From Adiantum capillus-veneris (lineage: Eukaryota; Streptophyta; Polypodiopsida; Polypodiales; Pteridaceae), in the NCBI GenBank assembly GCA_014529385.2, contig CM043960.1, positions 25,546,396-25,610,395 on the forward strand: a DNA stretch of 64,000 nucleotides. The letters are read 5' to 3'. Below the pieces are notes generated by a model. The model had not been told where the DNA came from. It made no database searches and was given only the letters and a program-made list of their open reading frames with translations. Below are positions 23,363 through 35,137 of this stretch, piece by piece (position 1 is the stretch's first letter; each line of letters begins with the position of its first letter). A program made the translations under genes and the position numbers.

Positions 23363-23689
23363 TAGGACATTTATAACACTTAGTTGCCTCTTTTTAGTGG
23401 TGGAAGTTCGTATGTAAATTCCAATGAGGCAAATGAACAGCCTATGGGGGTTTCTAAAAATGTTACAAATTAGCCTATTATTGATGTAGATGTACATGAT
23501 GTACTTGATGAGGAAAGGGCTTAAAATTAAAAAGCTAGAGGTATGCCAAAATGTCTAGTGCATACATTGCGTGATAGTAAATTGGATGCACCTTTGTCTA
23601 GTCGTACTCATTCAGGTTCTTGCCATGCATCTTATGCATCAGATTGTTATGCTTTGGTTGTGTCTATCTTACATGATGTTGAGGAACCT

Positions 23690-24640
23690 CTATCTTTTGA
23701 TGGAGCACAGAATTCAAAAAATTGGATGGCTGCCATGCAATCAAAATATGATGCACTTATAGAAAATGACACGTGGACTTTATGTGATTTGCCTCTTGGC
23801 AAAAATGCCATTGGTACAAAGTGGGTTTACAAGTTGAAACACAAGCTGATGGTGAGATTGCTATAAGTCTCAACTTGTTGGAAAGGGTTATGCACAACAA
23901 AAAGGCATAGATTATGAAGAGACTTTTTCTCCCCCTTGTTATAAGACTACTATGCGTTTTCTATGTGCATTGGCACCTCATTTTGGTCAGTCGGACATTG
24001 TTATTGCTTTCTTAAATGGTGACATATTTGAGGAAGTTTATGTAACGCAGCCTCATGGTTTTGTCAAGAAAGGACAAGAGGATAAGGTGTGCAAATGTAA
24101 CAAAGCTTTGTATGGGTTGAAGAAATCTCCTCGTGCTTGGTATGAGAAGGCTAACACTCATTTGGTCAAACGAGGCTTTCGTAACATTGCAACAGAGGCA
24201 CATTGTATGTAAAGTGTGAGGGTGGTGTACATCTCATTGTAGTTCTTTATGTGGATGATTTGTTGATCACTGGACCAAATGAGAGACATAATGCTGAATT
24301 TAAGGTTGATTTGAACGTTACTTTCAAGATGAAATATTTGGGATTGTTGCATCATTACTTGGGTATATAGTTTAAGCAATGTGATGGTGGTATTGCCTTG
24401 TGTTTGAAAAGTTACATAGAGACATTTTTATGTAAGTTTGGACTTGATAATTGCAGACCTATTACCACTCCCATGGAAATAGGTTTGAATTTGAGTCTTC
24501 ATGATGCTAGTGATCCTGCAGATGTCACTCTTTACCAAACTGTTGTTCGATGCCCCATTTACGTATGCAACACGAGGCCAAATATTCAATTTGCAGTCTC
24601 ATAGGTTAGTAGATTTATGCATAACCCAGGGTCTAAGCAT
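23690..24640 (+). pseudogene. copia reverse transcriptase
   Basis: NSKNWMAAMQSKYDALIEN and GTKWVYKLK (23716-23845) start the domain. After a frameshift, GYAQQKGIDYEETFSP-type wording (23886-23930), FLNGDIFEEVYVTQPHGF and ALYGLKKSPRAWYE follow. The catalytic box YVDD is at 24248-24259. Stops include TAG 24368 (YLGI-stop-FK) and TAG 24602 (AVS-stop-VSRF). The palm residues are present but no frame spans the domain. Confidence 0.9.
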
Positions 24641-25172
24641 TGGAGGATTTTCCGCTACTTGAGTGGAACTTTACATCTTGGCTTGTTTTATCCCAAGGGG
24701 GATCATTGCCGCCAAACTTACATGCTTTTTTGGACTCCTATTGGGCTGTTTGTTTTGACATGCGAGTTTCCACAAGTGGTTTTTCTTTCATGCTTGGTAG
24801 TTCATGTACATCATGGTTGAGCAACAAGCAAACTACTATGGCCACTTCTAGTTGTGAGGTTGAGTACAAGGTGTGTATGGCTCAAGCGCCTTATGGCTGA
24901 TTTGAGTGTTGGACGACAGGACATTTTCCAACACTATCTACACTGATAGTCAGAGTGCATTCGTAGTTGGGAGGAACCCAGTTTTTCATGCTCGCATAAA
25001 GCATAGTGAGGTACATTACCACTATGTTAGGGAGAGGCTCTCAGTAGTAGAGATCAGCTTGGCTTATGTGCCAACACAGGAAAACCTTGCAAATCTTTTC
25101 ACAAAGGAATTATCTCGTGAGAAGTTCAAAGCTTTCCGCAAAGCTTTGGGCTTACTCCCCTTTGTGGACTGA
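24641..25172 (+). pseudogene. copia RNase H
   Basis: RYLSGTLHLGL precedes the domain. SNKQTTMATSSCEVEYK, TDSQSAF (24947-24965) and the end block KHSEVHYHYVRE and LAYVPTQENLANLFTKEL are the RNase H landmarks of copia elements. A frameshift lies near 24760 and a TGA near 24898. The frame ends at 25172, about 65 bases before the polypurine tract. Confidence 0.9.
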
Positions 25173-25476
25173 TCATCTCCTCAGGGCATGGAACTTCCCT
25201 TTACTCTATGTGCCATCTCTCATTCACCGCATCACTTCAGGGGGGATTTATTACCATATACATGTGGTAATGATGTGTGTGAACACACTTAGGACCGTCG
25301 GGATATTTTTTCCCTCACTAGGAGGTTTTCCCCCCCGTGCATTGTATATACGCCCATCATTCTAGGGCTATCTATATTTCTATTGCACACTAAGTAATAC
25401 ATTCTTTGTTGTGTGCCTTGAGCTTCTTTCGTCTTCTCCAAGCTGTGTGTGTTTTCCTACAATCCTAATTCCAACA

Positions 25477-25685
25477 CTACAACAGGACCATATCATAATA
25501 TATGCTTGCTTGGACAACTTTAGCACATCCTCTACATCCGGCCTGACCACACACCATAACTCTCGACCAAGATGATATACAAATGGTCTCACCTCCATTG
25601 GGAGGTGCAAAAATTTCATATTCGATGGTGTTCGGTTGTAGCTCTTTAAGAGCACACCATTCACATCAAATACAATCAACCGCCT
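25477..25685 (-). pseudogene. FCP1-like HAD phosphatase exon, truncated by transposon insertions
   Basis: After a splice acceptor (TATAGGCAG, minus strand) the exon reads RRLIVFDVNGVLLKSYNR and then RPDVEDVLKLSKQAYIMIW. This is HAD motif I of the FCP1/SCP (NLI-interacting factor) phosphatase fold followed by the RP(G/D)...FL..L.....IWSS block. The nucleophile Asp is kept, while the second motif-I Asp is Asn (DVNG), as in the other copy at 44025. The exon is cut at 25477 by the copia LTR and, beyond it, by the long LTR ending at 20520. The missing half of the fold is not seen in the window next to it. Confidence 0.7.
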
Positions 25686-25982
25686 CTGCCTATAGCCATA
25701 ACATCTTTTGGCATCTCTCTGTCAGCTGACTTTTCCTTTAGCCACCACGGATCAATTTCTACAGTGCCAATAACAATATATTGAGTCAATTAGCACACAA
25801 TCAAGATCCTACAACAACTTACTTACAGGGTCAATTCAAAGATCAAAGGGCAAAGTTTACCACAAGAGAGCACAATATAAGAAGGAAAATGTAACCTGTA
25901 CTTAAAACATATGGTAGACCAAAATATAATCTTAGTGCATTACATCAAGACACAGACTATCAATTACAAGGGTAGGCATAAG

Positions 25983-26969
25983 CTAAAGTTTGCAAGCACG
26001 GGACTTGTTGGCACATCCACAGACTCTCTTTCTTCCTATTGCAGACAACAACTCCAACAAGGTGAAATCACATGGGGATGTCAGCCTCGCACCGGCCACC
26101 TTCTTCAGATCAATAGTGTCCACATCCACATCAATTGAATTGGTCACCTTATCCTGAACTTTTCCCTTGTTTACATCTTTCTCAAAAGTCCCACCTTTAA
26201 CACCATCCTCACTACTGTCCGCTTTCTTATCACCATCGGCCACTCCCTTGCCAATCTCTTCAATAGCACCCTACCCTGCCACGGCCTCCACTGCCCTTAG
26301 CAGCACCTCGTCAATTGCATCATGCTCATCAAACTTGGTTTGCTTGTCCTGTGGCTTGTTGATGTCCATTGCAAAGGCCTCAACAATATTCATTCCAACA
26401 CTATCCTTGCCTTCAGCAACCTCCCTCTTCTCCATAGCAGTATCCACCCCTTGGCTTTTACCCATTGTGTACACATCTTGCCCCTCCACTTTCTCTTTCC
26501 TCCTAACAAATTCCAAGTCCACAAGGACGTCTTGAATCCGTTCCATACTGGCAAGGTCCTCCACATCCATAACAGAAACCTTTGATGGTCCAAGCCCACC
26601 ATTCTTCACACCCATTGTGTTTGATCCTTGCATATCTTGGCTTGCAGGTGTCACATCTTCCTCATCTGCACAATCACAAATGACTCGCTCAATCAACATC
26701 GTAATCCAAAAGTAAAAAGCCTCAACGTATTGAAAACAATGCCAACTTACCCTTACATTATAATGCCCACTGATATATGCTTTTTCCACTACAGGAATTC
26801 CATGCCACACGCCTCTTTCACACATGTGCCACTGGTGTGCAAAAGTGCACTGAAGCAGAGAGGGTGGTATTGATGTCTGCACTCTAACATGAAGCTGCCC
26901 ACAACATACAATGCCTCTAGATACCCCCCGCATGTAGCACATGTGCGATTGTTTTGTCACTATGTACAA
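25983..26969 (-). pseudogene. Charged linker and upstream exon of the second FCP1-like gene
   Basis: A GT-AG intron of 85 bases fits at 26750-26666 (donor AGG/GTAAGT, acceptor TGTGCAG/ATG). The downstream exon (26665 to about 26271) is rich in Asp, Glu, Lys and Val (DVEDLASMERIQDVLVDLEF, EGKDSVGMNI). A stop lies at 26271, and a neighbouring frame (26243-25983, MADGDKKADSSEDG) continues the charged sequence. It precedes an FCP1-like exon just as the acidic linker does at 43350-43961. Upstream of the intron (26751-26969) I recognise no protease or histone motif. The gene identity rests on order and composition only. Confidence 0.4.
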
Positions 26970-27354
26970 AGGGTGGCATGAACAAGAGGGAGAACCTCTT
27001 TCCCTGCTTCACTTCCTTGAGCATCCCATTCACAAATTGGCAATGGACCTATCCCTCCTTGCAGGAGGCCTCCAGCTTGTCATGCTCTTTTTGTTACACA
27101 ACAAAAGAAAAATAATCAATCTCAAAGAACACGCCATGCGCTAGACATTGCACACAAAATATATATCATTGCAATAGTAGTACCCATGCAGATTTGGACT
27201 TGCTATCAAGATTCAGAACCACTAAGACTACCAAGCAAAGTATCAAGGCAGTAACTAGGCACTAGTACAATAAGTAGTACCAAAAATAGTAGCAAGCAAG
27301 AGTTAAAAACCACCCAATAGACTATGGAAAGGTACCAAGACTAAACTATTGGCA

Positions 27355-28009
27355 CTATGCCAAGGAAGTACCAAGGTAGTCCAATCCTACAATGATAAGG
27401 TCCAAGGCACTACCAAAACAAAGCAAAGAGCCAAAACATCCAAAAATTGTACCTAAGAGTCCAAGGGTACTGTATGCACCAAAGAGATCATGAATTTTGC
27501 CTTGAGTTACCAACACGGCTTCCTCCTCAATGAGAAAAGAGCTGAGATCATCAAATCTCATCTTTTCCTTCATGAATTGTAGTCGAAGTGTCCTAGCCAT
27601 TGCTTCATACTCTTGAGGAAACTTCATGAGAACCAAAGCAACTAATTGGGTACTCGTCAGTGCACTCTTCATAGCCGATAGATGATCATGAATAACTTTA
27701 GTCTTCATAAGAAATGATTGCATGGAACTTCCTCGGGGAAAGTGGATGGCAAACAATTGTCCAAGAAGGGTGACTGCTCGCATCATAGAATCCCAATCAA
27801 ACATATCTACGAGCTTGAACCCCATTTCATTGGCAGTTGCCAATCTTCAAGGTCTTAATAGTTGGAGAAAGGTCCTTTGTAAGAGATTCCACAATGGCCG
27901 ACATTGCCTTCGCATTAGCCGCATCCCAATCAACACACGATATGAGATATTCATCATCTTGAAGGTGTGTGTACCTGTTGTGGGAATCCCATGTGGGACG
28001 AGGCTCCAA
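27355..28009 (-). pseudogene. copia-type Gag fragment
   Basis: Frame 28009-27827 (DWDAANAKAMSAIVESL) and frame 27843-27355 (MKTKVIHDHLSAMKSALTS, QLVALVLMKFPQEYEAMA, FDDLSSFLIEEE) match the UBN2/copia Gag capsid landmarks: helix, L-x-LPxxYE, L..L..EE. The two frames overlap at a shift. No zinc knuckle or pol follows below 27355. It is a separate element from the one at 20.5-25.5 kb because orientation and sequence differ. Confidence 0.65.
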
Positions 28010-28029
28010 ACCGTTGATAACATCCCATA

Positions 28030-28910
28030 ATCATTTCCATGAGAACCAGAGTTGCATAATCAAATTCCAATGAGTGTAGTTATTCCCATTCAATTTGTTG
28101 ATGGAGCTCAAGCAAGGGGGGGCCATGGTGAAGTTGCGAGATTTGGAACTCCAGGAACCTTCTCGCACTCCAAAGTGTGGCCGCACGATCCAAGCCGCAA
28201 AAAATAGAACCCAAGCCGTTCACTCTGTCCTCAATTCCCAAGCGGCTCCAATATCCGGCTCTTCGTCTCTCAAGCTACACCTCAACAACTTTTCCGCCTT
28301 TCTCCTTACTTCCCTTCAAGCCAACAAGACTTAGTCGATCTTCTCTCCCACTGCTTCTAAAAAGGGCCCCACTAGGTCACATCCTACAGCATTTTGACAT
28401 GCTGACATAGAGGAACTTCAATGGCCTACATATCCTAGCATTTTAAAAAGCTGTGGGGAGTGAGGGTTTAGTAGTGTTGTTGTCGGCGTTTCAACAAACG
28501 AACGGGCCAAGGGAGTGAGGGAGTAACTATCCTGCAAATAGCATTTCAAAACATTGGGCAGAAAGGGAGCAAGGATAGTGCGACGCCTATAGTGTTTCAA
28601 AACGTTCGCTAACAGGGGAGTTTGCACCAAGGGGAGGAGGTTGTCGACAGTCAGTGTTTTGAAACGCTTGCAAGTGTGCGGGAGACCGGAACCGGCAGTT
28701 TTAGAACGCTATGGGCAGAGAAGGGCAGTGACAGTGGGGTGCAAGGGGGGGAAATGCTGCGAGGTAAGTTCCTTCTCCTCTTCACGACCGCTCCTCCCAC
28801 CTCTACATGATAACTCAAGCATCCAAGCGCTGTGCAAAAGCAAAAACATGAGAGTTATGGACCTTAAGGTGGTTCTACGTGAAGGACGGATACAAACCGT
28901 GTGTGATGTG
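28030..28910. repeat. Non-coding segment with a degenerate repeated motif
   Basis: No gene is supported. Between about 28385 and 28760 the words AGCATTTTAAAA, GGCGTTTCAAC, GCATTTCAAAACATT, GTGTTTCAAAACGTT, GTGTTTTGAAACGCTT and CAGTTTTAGAACGCT recur every 35-90 bases on either strand, mixed with GGGAG/AAGGGAG stretches. This looks like a decayed minisatellite with a TTTCAAAACG-like core. Confidence 0.4.
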
Positions 28911-28913
28911 TGT

Positions 28914-29023
<110 letters not shown>

Positions 29024-29340
29024 TAAAGTGACCTAGAGAGAGAAAAATCAATAGACTAGACTCCTTGCCTCTTTGGTGAGTATTCAACCTTCACTTGCTT
29101 AAAGCTTCAGTTTCCTCCAAGAATCTTTGGAAGTATCTCTTTATTTCATATGGGAGTGGATTTTTGCCAGGCCAAAAAGGCTATGAGCACATCAATGTGC
29201 ATTGTGCAAACCAATGTGAATATGAGTTTCCTCTCCATGAATAGCGGTCATGTGCTGCTCTTTGTAATGAATGTCTTCTGGCTCCACCAACCAAATTTTT
29301 TTTTGTGTATTTAAAAAAAAAAAATCCCTCCTTTTTCATG

Positions 29341-30943
29341 ATAAAAAAGGGGAGGCATCAATAATGTCATAAAATCTAATATCTAACCAACCCAAATGAT
29401 TTTCTCATATCAAACTGATCACTTAATGTGGGAGAATAAACGGGAACACGGGTTAAGATATAGACATGTGCTTATATATCTATCTCAACACGGGGCCAAT
29501 GGTAAAGCGGCCCAAATGAGAGATGGTCTATCAAAGAGCAAGGTTAACCAATGGAGCATAAGACTTTAGGGTTAGCTTCATTGAAGACCTCCAATAATGT
29601 GTGTAAAAAACCTTTGACCTTAGGTAACCTAGCTTGAGGCGGGAACCCGACCCAGCTCAAGGTGCTTGTCCTGCTTGTCATGCTTGATGACTAAGGTGCT
29701 TGAGGTGCTTGATGATTGAGATGCTTGAGGTGTTTGACATGCTTGAGATGCTAGGGCTGTCCTTGAGGTGAGAACCCAACCCAAGCTTAAAGTGCTTAAG
29801 GGCCAAGCTTGTGGTGGGAACTGGGCCTATGCATGAGGGGCTTGAGATGTCAAAAAGTCAAATCCAATCCCTACAAGGAGGGGGCAAGCCCTACAAGGGG
29901 GGCATGAGAGAGAACACCCACACATTCACACAAGGACTATTTGGTAGAAAGAAAGCATAAGGAACACTTGGCAAGTTCCTCCTCATGTTGCCCTTATGGT
30001 GTGCCTCAAGCCTATTGGTTGGCCACCCAAGGGTCCAATGATAATTAAGGAGATTTAATTAATTGATTTTACATTTATCAAGTCCTCTCTCTGAAAGGGG
30101 AAAGAGGGACACTTGTCCCAAGGCTACCCTTGTTGCTTGGTATGACTCCTGCTTATGATTGGCTAGGCATGGAGGGGTCCAATGAGCTTCAAGCATGAGC
30201 TACAAGGGGGGGGTCGACCTGAGCAAGCTAGGGGGTTGCTTAGGGGGTATACTCACCCACACACACTCTCATTATGTAATGCGCAAAATGCAAGAGCTCC
30301 CTCTTCTTCTCCAAGCAAGTAGAGGTTGAGAGCCTACACCAACACTCTTGGCTATGGAGTGCAAATACAACCAAGAGCCATGCTTCAATGCTTAAGCTTG
30401 CCATCTTCTCCATCTTCATTACTATGCTATTATGTATGCTAGCAAGAAGAGCATGATAAGTGAGGAACTAATTCTTTCTCCTATGAAATGTTTCTTCTTC
30501 CTCTTCCCTACCCTCATTCCCTGCTAGCTCTCTCCACCTTCAAAGGTGTTTGAGGTCTTGGGACTGAGGCTTGGGATAGTTAAAGCTTTCTTCAAGTTTA
30601 TGTTATCCTTGTCACATGCATGAAGCTTTCTATCTTCATTGCATCACCTGGGTCACAAGGAACACAAAGATTGTATTGTAACAAGTCTCTCTTAATGGGA
30701 GAAATCATAATACAAATGCCTATTGGAGGGGGGACCGACTTCACATAAATCCGGTCCTCGACTATTGTCATGTTCTCTAAATTCTCTCTCTTACAAAAGT
30801 ATTGTTCATGCCAAGTTAAATAATTGCTATGATTATGTTGCTATCTTCAATTATGTTCACCTACTATGCTCACAAAGTCATTTCTCAAAAGTACTCTCAT
30901 TAAATTCCACTGCTCTCAAATTAAATAGGCCAATTCCGTTACA
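29341..30943 (+). mobile_element. Polypurine tract and 3' LTR in plus orientation (inverted relative of 18682-20520)
   Basis: ATAAAAAAGGGGAGG (29341-29355) is a polypurine tract. The LTR begins TGTCATAAAATC at 29365 and ends near TTCCGTTACA at 30943; both ends are the reverse complements of the ends of the LTR at 18682-20520. Shared interior words include the fragments around 29440, 30320-30430 and 30700-30790. No primer-binding site follows 30943, which fits a 3' LTR. Region 29020-29340 is non-coding and may be the end of the element body. Confidence 0.65.
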
Positions 30944-31052
30944 AATAAGGCCTCATCCCTTTGGGGCTAGCCAAAAAAAGAAGAGGGAAGGGCACTAGTG
31001 ATATCGCTAGTGGCCCTCCCTCCTCTTTTTTTTTTTGTCTCCCTCCCTCCCC

Positions 31053-31056
<4 letters not shown>

Positions 31057-31091
<35 letters not shown>
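31057..31091. repeat. (CT)n microsatellite
   Basis: About 35 bases of CT after a C/T-rich stretch (TCCCTCCCTCCCCCCC). From 30944 to 31940 no gene is visible; two direct copies of GTGACCATTGGATCT lie near 31722 and 31794, about 72 bases apart. Confidence 0.9.
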
Positions 31092-31094
<3 letters not shown>

Positions 31095-31940
31095 AACGAT
31101 GTTGACAGCCCCACCCACACCCATGCACACGTCATCGGCCCTCGTCTATCCTCATAAGCTTTGACCTTAACCTCTCCTCTTTCCCTTCCCTTTCCACACC
31201 TATTTGAGACTGCTCCTCATTCCCACTATCCCCTCGTTATGCAACCTCATGAATATGCTCCAACTGTGCCATCTTCCAGCCGCGCCAGTATTCAAAAAAA
31301 TTTAATCGTCCTAGCATACAACTAATCCTCCTTTGCTACTCACAGTCGATACTATGAGATGGGTAGCCTTTTGTGAAATCTGTTTTGTTGACAGTCTTGA
31401 AGGATATTAGGGCATGAGCGCAAAGTTGGGGCATTAGGTGTACAAATTCCAGGAGGTCCACATACCAGTGGAACATCACATTGTTGCGGCCCTACATTCT
31501 ACAACAAGCCCGTATTACCCACAAGCCTCCTAGACTCATTATATAATTGTACCACTGAAATCAAGTCTTCAGATTCTAATGCGAATCGATTATAGGAACG
31601 GGAAGAATTAGGAAGCATACCAATGTTGACTGTAATATAGAGGTTAATCTTACCATCATGGTCGGGGGGCACTTAATCAGCACCGCCAATCTTCTCGACA
31701 TTATTTTACGTAGTCTTCTCCTGTGACCATTGGATCTCTGCTAAGTCAGCAAGGGAATTAATATTGCTAGTATACTTATGTAATCTGCTCATGTGACCAT
31801 TGGATCTTTGCCAAGTCATCACAAGGAATTAATATTTCCAACCAACAAACATTCAATCATTGCTTTTGAGGGTGCTAGTAGCTTAGTCTAAGTGTGCTCA
31901 GAGAATACTCATTGGCCCCCCTCATCTGGACCTTGGCGGT

Positions 31941-32056
31941 CTGGAAAGATCTTTTAGTAGTGACCTTTCCCTCCCTTAAAACTGCTTCACCATGCCCCAG
32001 CTGGGAGCCAAGCGAGCAGTTTTTTACGGAGGGAAAGGTCAGTAAAAGGACTTTCC
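31941..32056. repeat. Long near-perfect hairpin of about 115 bases
   Basis: The left arm begins TGGAAAGATCTTTTAGTAG and passes TGACCTTTCCCTCC to AACTGCT (31985). The right arm, from GAGCAGTTTT (32014) through GGAGGGAAAGGTCA to AGGACTTTCC (32054), is its reverse complement with few mismatches. The arms are about 42 bases and the loop about 28. It could be a small foldback transposon or a microRNA-type precursor. A minus-strand frame across it is not credible as a gene. Confidence 0.65.
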
Positions 32057-32428
32057 CTACACCATAAAAAGCCAAAAATTTGGGAAGCATTGCTATTTAC
32101 CTGTGAACATTTTCAATGGACAATTCATGTAGTATAAAAGAGCTTCAATTGGACCTTGATCAGCTAATCAAATGAGATGTCATCACAATCCCCAAGCTCT
32201 GAGCTACATAAATGTAAGGTAGAATATATACTTGATGGCTGCACATGCATGAATCATCAAGAGGTGAGGAATGCAACAACAACTAATTAAGGGTAGGTCA
32301 AATTGCAAGAGAGTTAATGAAGGGGTCAGGATTTGTGAAGAAGGGGAAGACCCAATAGGGAGCTGGGGCAGCTTGGCGCATGAGTAGGCAGAGTCATTGA
32401 TTGTGAGCTGCAATATGCCCACAGTGGC

Positions 32429-32429
<1 letters not shown>

Positions 32430-32499
<70 letters not shown>

Positions 32500-32508
32500 T
32501 GTGTGTGT
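32430..32508. repeat. (GT)n microsatellite
   Basis: About 78 bases of nearly pure GT with one TTTG interruption near the end. Regions 32057-32429 and 32509-32892 show no supported gene. Confidence 0.95.
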
Positions 32509-32892
32509 AGCTGTTTTACTTATATAATAAAACATAAATGAACTTTTAAGCTCAAAAAATAGCTGGCTTTAGACAAGTGACAATGATTAGTACAAAAACA
32601 ACTCAGTCTTAGAATTATTTTTGTACATTGCTATAAGAATGAGGTCTCATTCTTATGTAGAAGTACAATAGCTGATCTAAAAATTATGTTCCAAGAAGTG
32701 GTAAGAGCCTGTGATGTCAAGGATCGACATTAACTTCAAGCCAAAAAAATCCAAGAAAGGATAGAGTCCTCACCTGCATCCATCCAAACAAGACAATAGA
32801 TACGTTAGCCTTCAGTGTGTTTTACACGTGTCAATGGACTATATCAGTTGTTATTCATGTCCAGCTTACAGCTTTTTTAACTGTAAAACAAA

Positions 32893-34642
32893 TGTCCAAC
32901 ATCAAGCGCAGTAGTAGTTTGGAGCCTACGTTTCATGTGAACTTGAAGAATTATGTCGATGCTTTATTAGAAATCAATGGAGGATGTGATGCTTCCAAAG
33001 TCTCGGTCTGTGGGCAATTCACTAAGATTTTAAGTAAGAACCCAAGTGGTTTAAGCTTAAAGCATGAATAGGACCGTACATCTCCAAGTCCAACCAAGTC
33101 TTTGAAGGACAAGTCTAAAAAGCTTGGACACTTCTAGTGAGAAATCAATAGCAACATATGCATAGAAACTTCAAAATCACCAAACTTTTAATAGAGAGAG
33201 AGAGAGTCGGCACAGCCCGACGTAGTTCCATGCCCAGAGGTATTGGCCCCAAATTTTGGCACCCCTTTCGCTATTTCTTTATCATTAATCATTTCAAAGT
33301 ACAACTCCCAAGGGACCTCTGCTCTCAAACTCTGCGTCCATATGCTATGCAAAGTGAGTCCCTAGGGGCTCTTATAAACTTACAACAAGGGATGCTCAAA
33401 AGCAGAGCGAGCCCCAAAAGCATTCAATTCAAAATCACTAAATTCAAAAGCATCTGCTCTCAAAATCTAGCATTGGAGGCTCCCAAAAGCAGCCAGCGTA
33501 ATTTCTAGAATCCATACAACCTGTCACATCAACAAAGCAGTGCGATGTAGGGAAATCCGTACAGTCCTATCACGTCACCCAGCCAGCGATTTGGATCTTC
33601 TTGGTTTATTTTTTATTTGTCTTGTGCCCCTTGGGCCTTGTCAGAAAGGGACCCATAAGTTGGAACAACTTAAAAGATCATTTTTATTTGCTAGGTATTC
33701 GTTCGGGTGGTCATGCCACATCATCACTCTATGACACCAAGATTTAGATTTGCCCAAGTAGAAATCGTATTCAACAAAAGAGAAGATGGTATCTTCAAAG
33801 CCCAAGTTATAGATTTGCCCATAACAAAGCCCACCCAGAAACCACCAAATCATTGTTCTCAATGATATGCATTCTTTCATGTTAAATTATCATGTTCTAC
33901 TTGTGGTCTTTTCCTTGTTAACTCTCGAGTGTGTGAATTATGCAAGACATGGTGAACTCCATGGTGTTTCTCTATAAGGGGAAAGAATAAACAACACTCG
34001 TAGGAAGAAGCATCACGTGAAATTTTGTAGGAAGGACCGACGCTTGAAGCTCAATATTGCAAGAGCGAAGGCAACCATCTCAGGATATCTAGCTTGATCA
34101 TGTGTTTGAGACTATCCAAGTTGAGTTGCTTTATTGGGTGGGGGTCATTGAGGCAACAATGGACGCTTTGCAAGCAATGTCACCTCCTTGCTAGGCCTTG
34201 TGATTGTTTCACCTTTAGTCCACATACTTGCGGTATATCCCTGTCTTTAACTCCCCTCTAAACCAACCCTACTCTCTAGGGGCCTTGCCCCATCAGGACC
34301 ACCCTTTTAACCGCACTCTTTCGATGATTGCCCTGCATGCACCTAAATGCTTTCTTTTAGGATATAAAACCTCATTGCTTGTGTTGAACTTGCTTAATGC
34401 TATCTTTGCACTTGCCCCACCTCAATTCTGATCTCCTTTACTGGTTCAAAGCTAGCTTTCCCTTTGCTAGCCACTTTCAAAGAAGAAGCACCGTGTGAAT
34501 GTGAACTTCTTTGGTTTTTGAGGCTGGAGTACAACCATCTACAGGTACCAAAAGCTATAGACTTAAAGTCCTAGTAGGTGCTCAACCTATCCCTAGCTCT
34601 TGCAACAACCCTTCGATCGTCACCTGCATCAAAATGCAGTCA
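32893..34642. repeat. Dispersed 1.75-kb repeat, arm B (inverted match of 16227-18015)
   Basis: The reverse complement matches arm A from CTTGATGTTGGA (here TCCAACATCAAGC at 32894) to GACTGCATTTTGATGCAGG (here CCTGCATCAAAATGCAGTC near 34640). The CT tract that is long in arm A is only about 7 units here (33191-33205). The frame MKECISLRTMIWWFLGG on the minus strand (33880-33641) is conserved between arms, with few changes, but has no known domain. Confidence 0.7.
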
Positions 34643-35137
34643 GATTGCTCACTTCACTGTAGGTAGCAAACTATACTTGGAGTAGGTGTTAGCACCTTCA
34701 CTTGAGTATTTCCTACTCTCATGGCCAAAGTTGACCGCAAGATTAGGAGAAGCATGGGGTGTAGGTAGGGCAGGTCTACGCACATAAGAGTGCTGTTTTT
34801 GTTAATTATATTAGGGTAAGTGGGATTGGGATCTATTATCGATTTTGTTGAGCCCACTATGTGGGATATGGTGCACACCTCGGGAGCTTTGGTCTTAATA
34901 ATGGAGTCTTTTTAGACTTGCCTACGGCTTTTACATTATTGAGCCATAAGAAGTCCGAAAGGAGCTATCCCTTGGCAACTTTGCTATGCTAGACCCACTC
35001 CACTACTCTCTATGATTAACCAATTTGAGCCGTGGGTGTAGATACTTAAGTGCCTATTTTGAAAGGCTAAGAGGAGTAGCAACTAAGGTTTTGAATTGCC
35101 AAAGCATACACTAAGTAAACACATAAGTTTAATTAAG

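Larger units (their letters stand above)
20528..25476 (+). mobile_element. Ty1/copia LTR retrotransposon, complete structure but inactive
   Basis: LTRs of about 212-214 bp lie at 20528-20739 and 25263-25476; both begin TGTGGTA and end CCAACA. The flanking 5-mers are ATACA (20523-20527) and CTACA (25477-25481), a target-site duplication with one mismatch. A primer-binding site follows the left LTR, and a G-rich polypurine tract (CAGGGGGGATT, about 25238-25248) lies 14 bases before the right one. The internal order Gag, protease, integrase, reverse transcriptase, RNase H defines copia. Many stops and frame changes make it non-autonomous. It sits exactly at the edge of the long LTR (20520) on one side and inside the FCP1-like exon on the other. 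Confidence 0.9.

Noticed and set aside
25249-25262. Start of the right copia LTR at 25249 directly after the polypurine tract
   Set aside because: The matching left position (20514) belongs to the end of the older long LTR; starting at TGTGG (20528, 25263) gives TG...CA ends and a near-perfect target duplication. The 14-base gap to the polypurine tract remains unexplained.
30723-31164. Short plus-strand frames at 30723-30998 and 30961-31164
   Set aside because: The first lies in and beyond the LTR end; the second is mostly a CT microsatellite.
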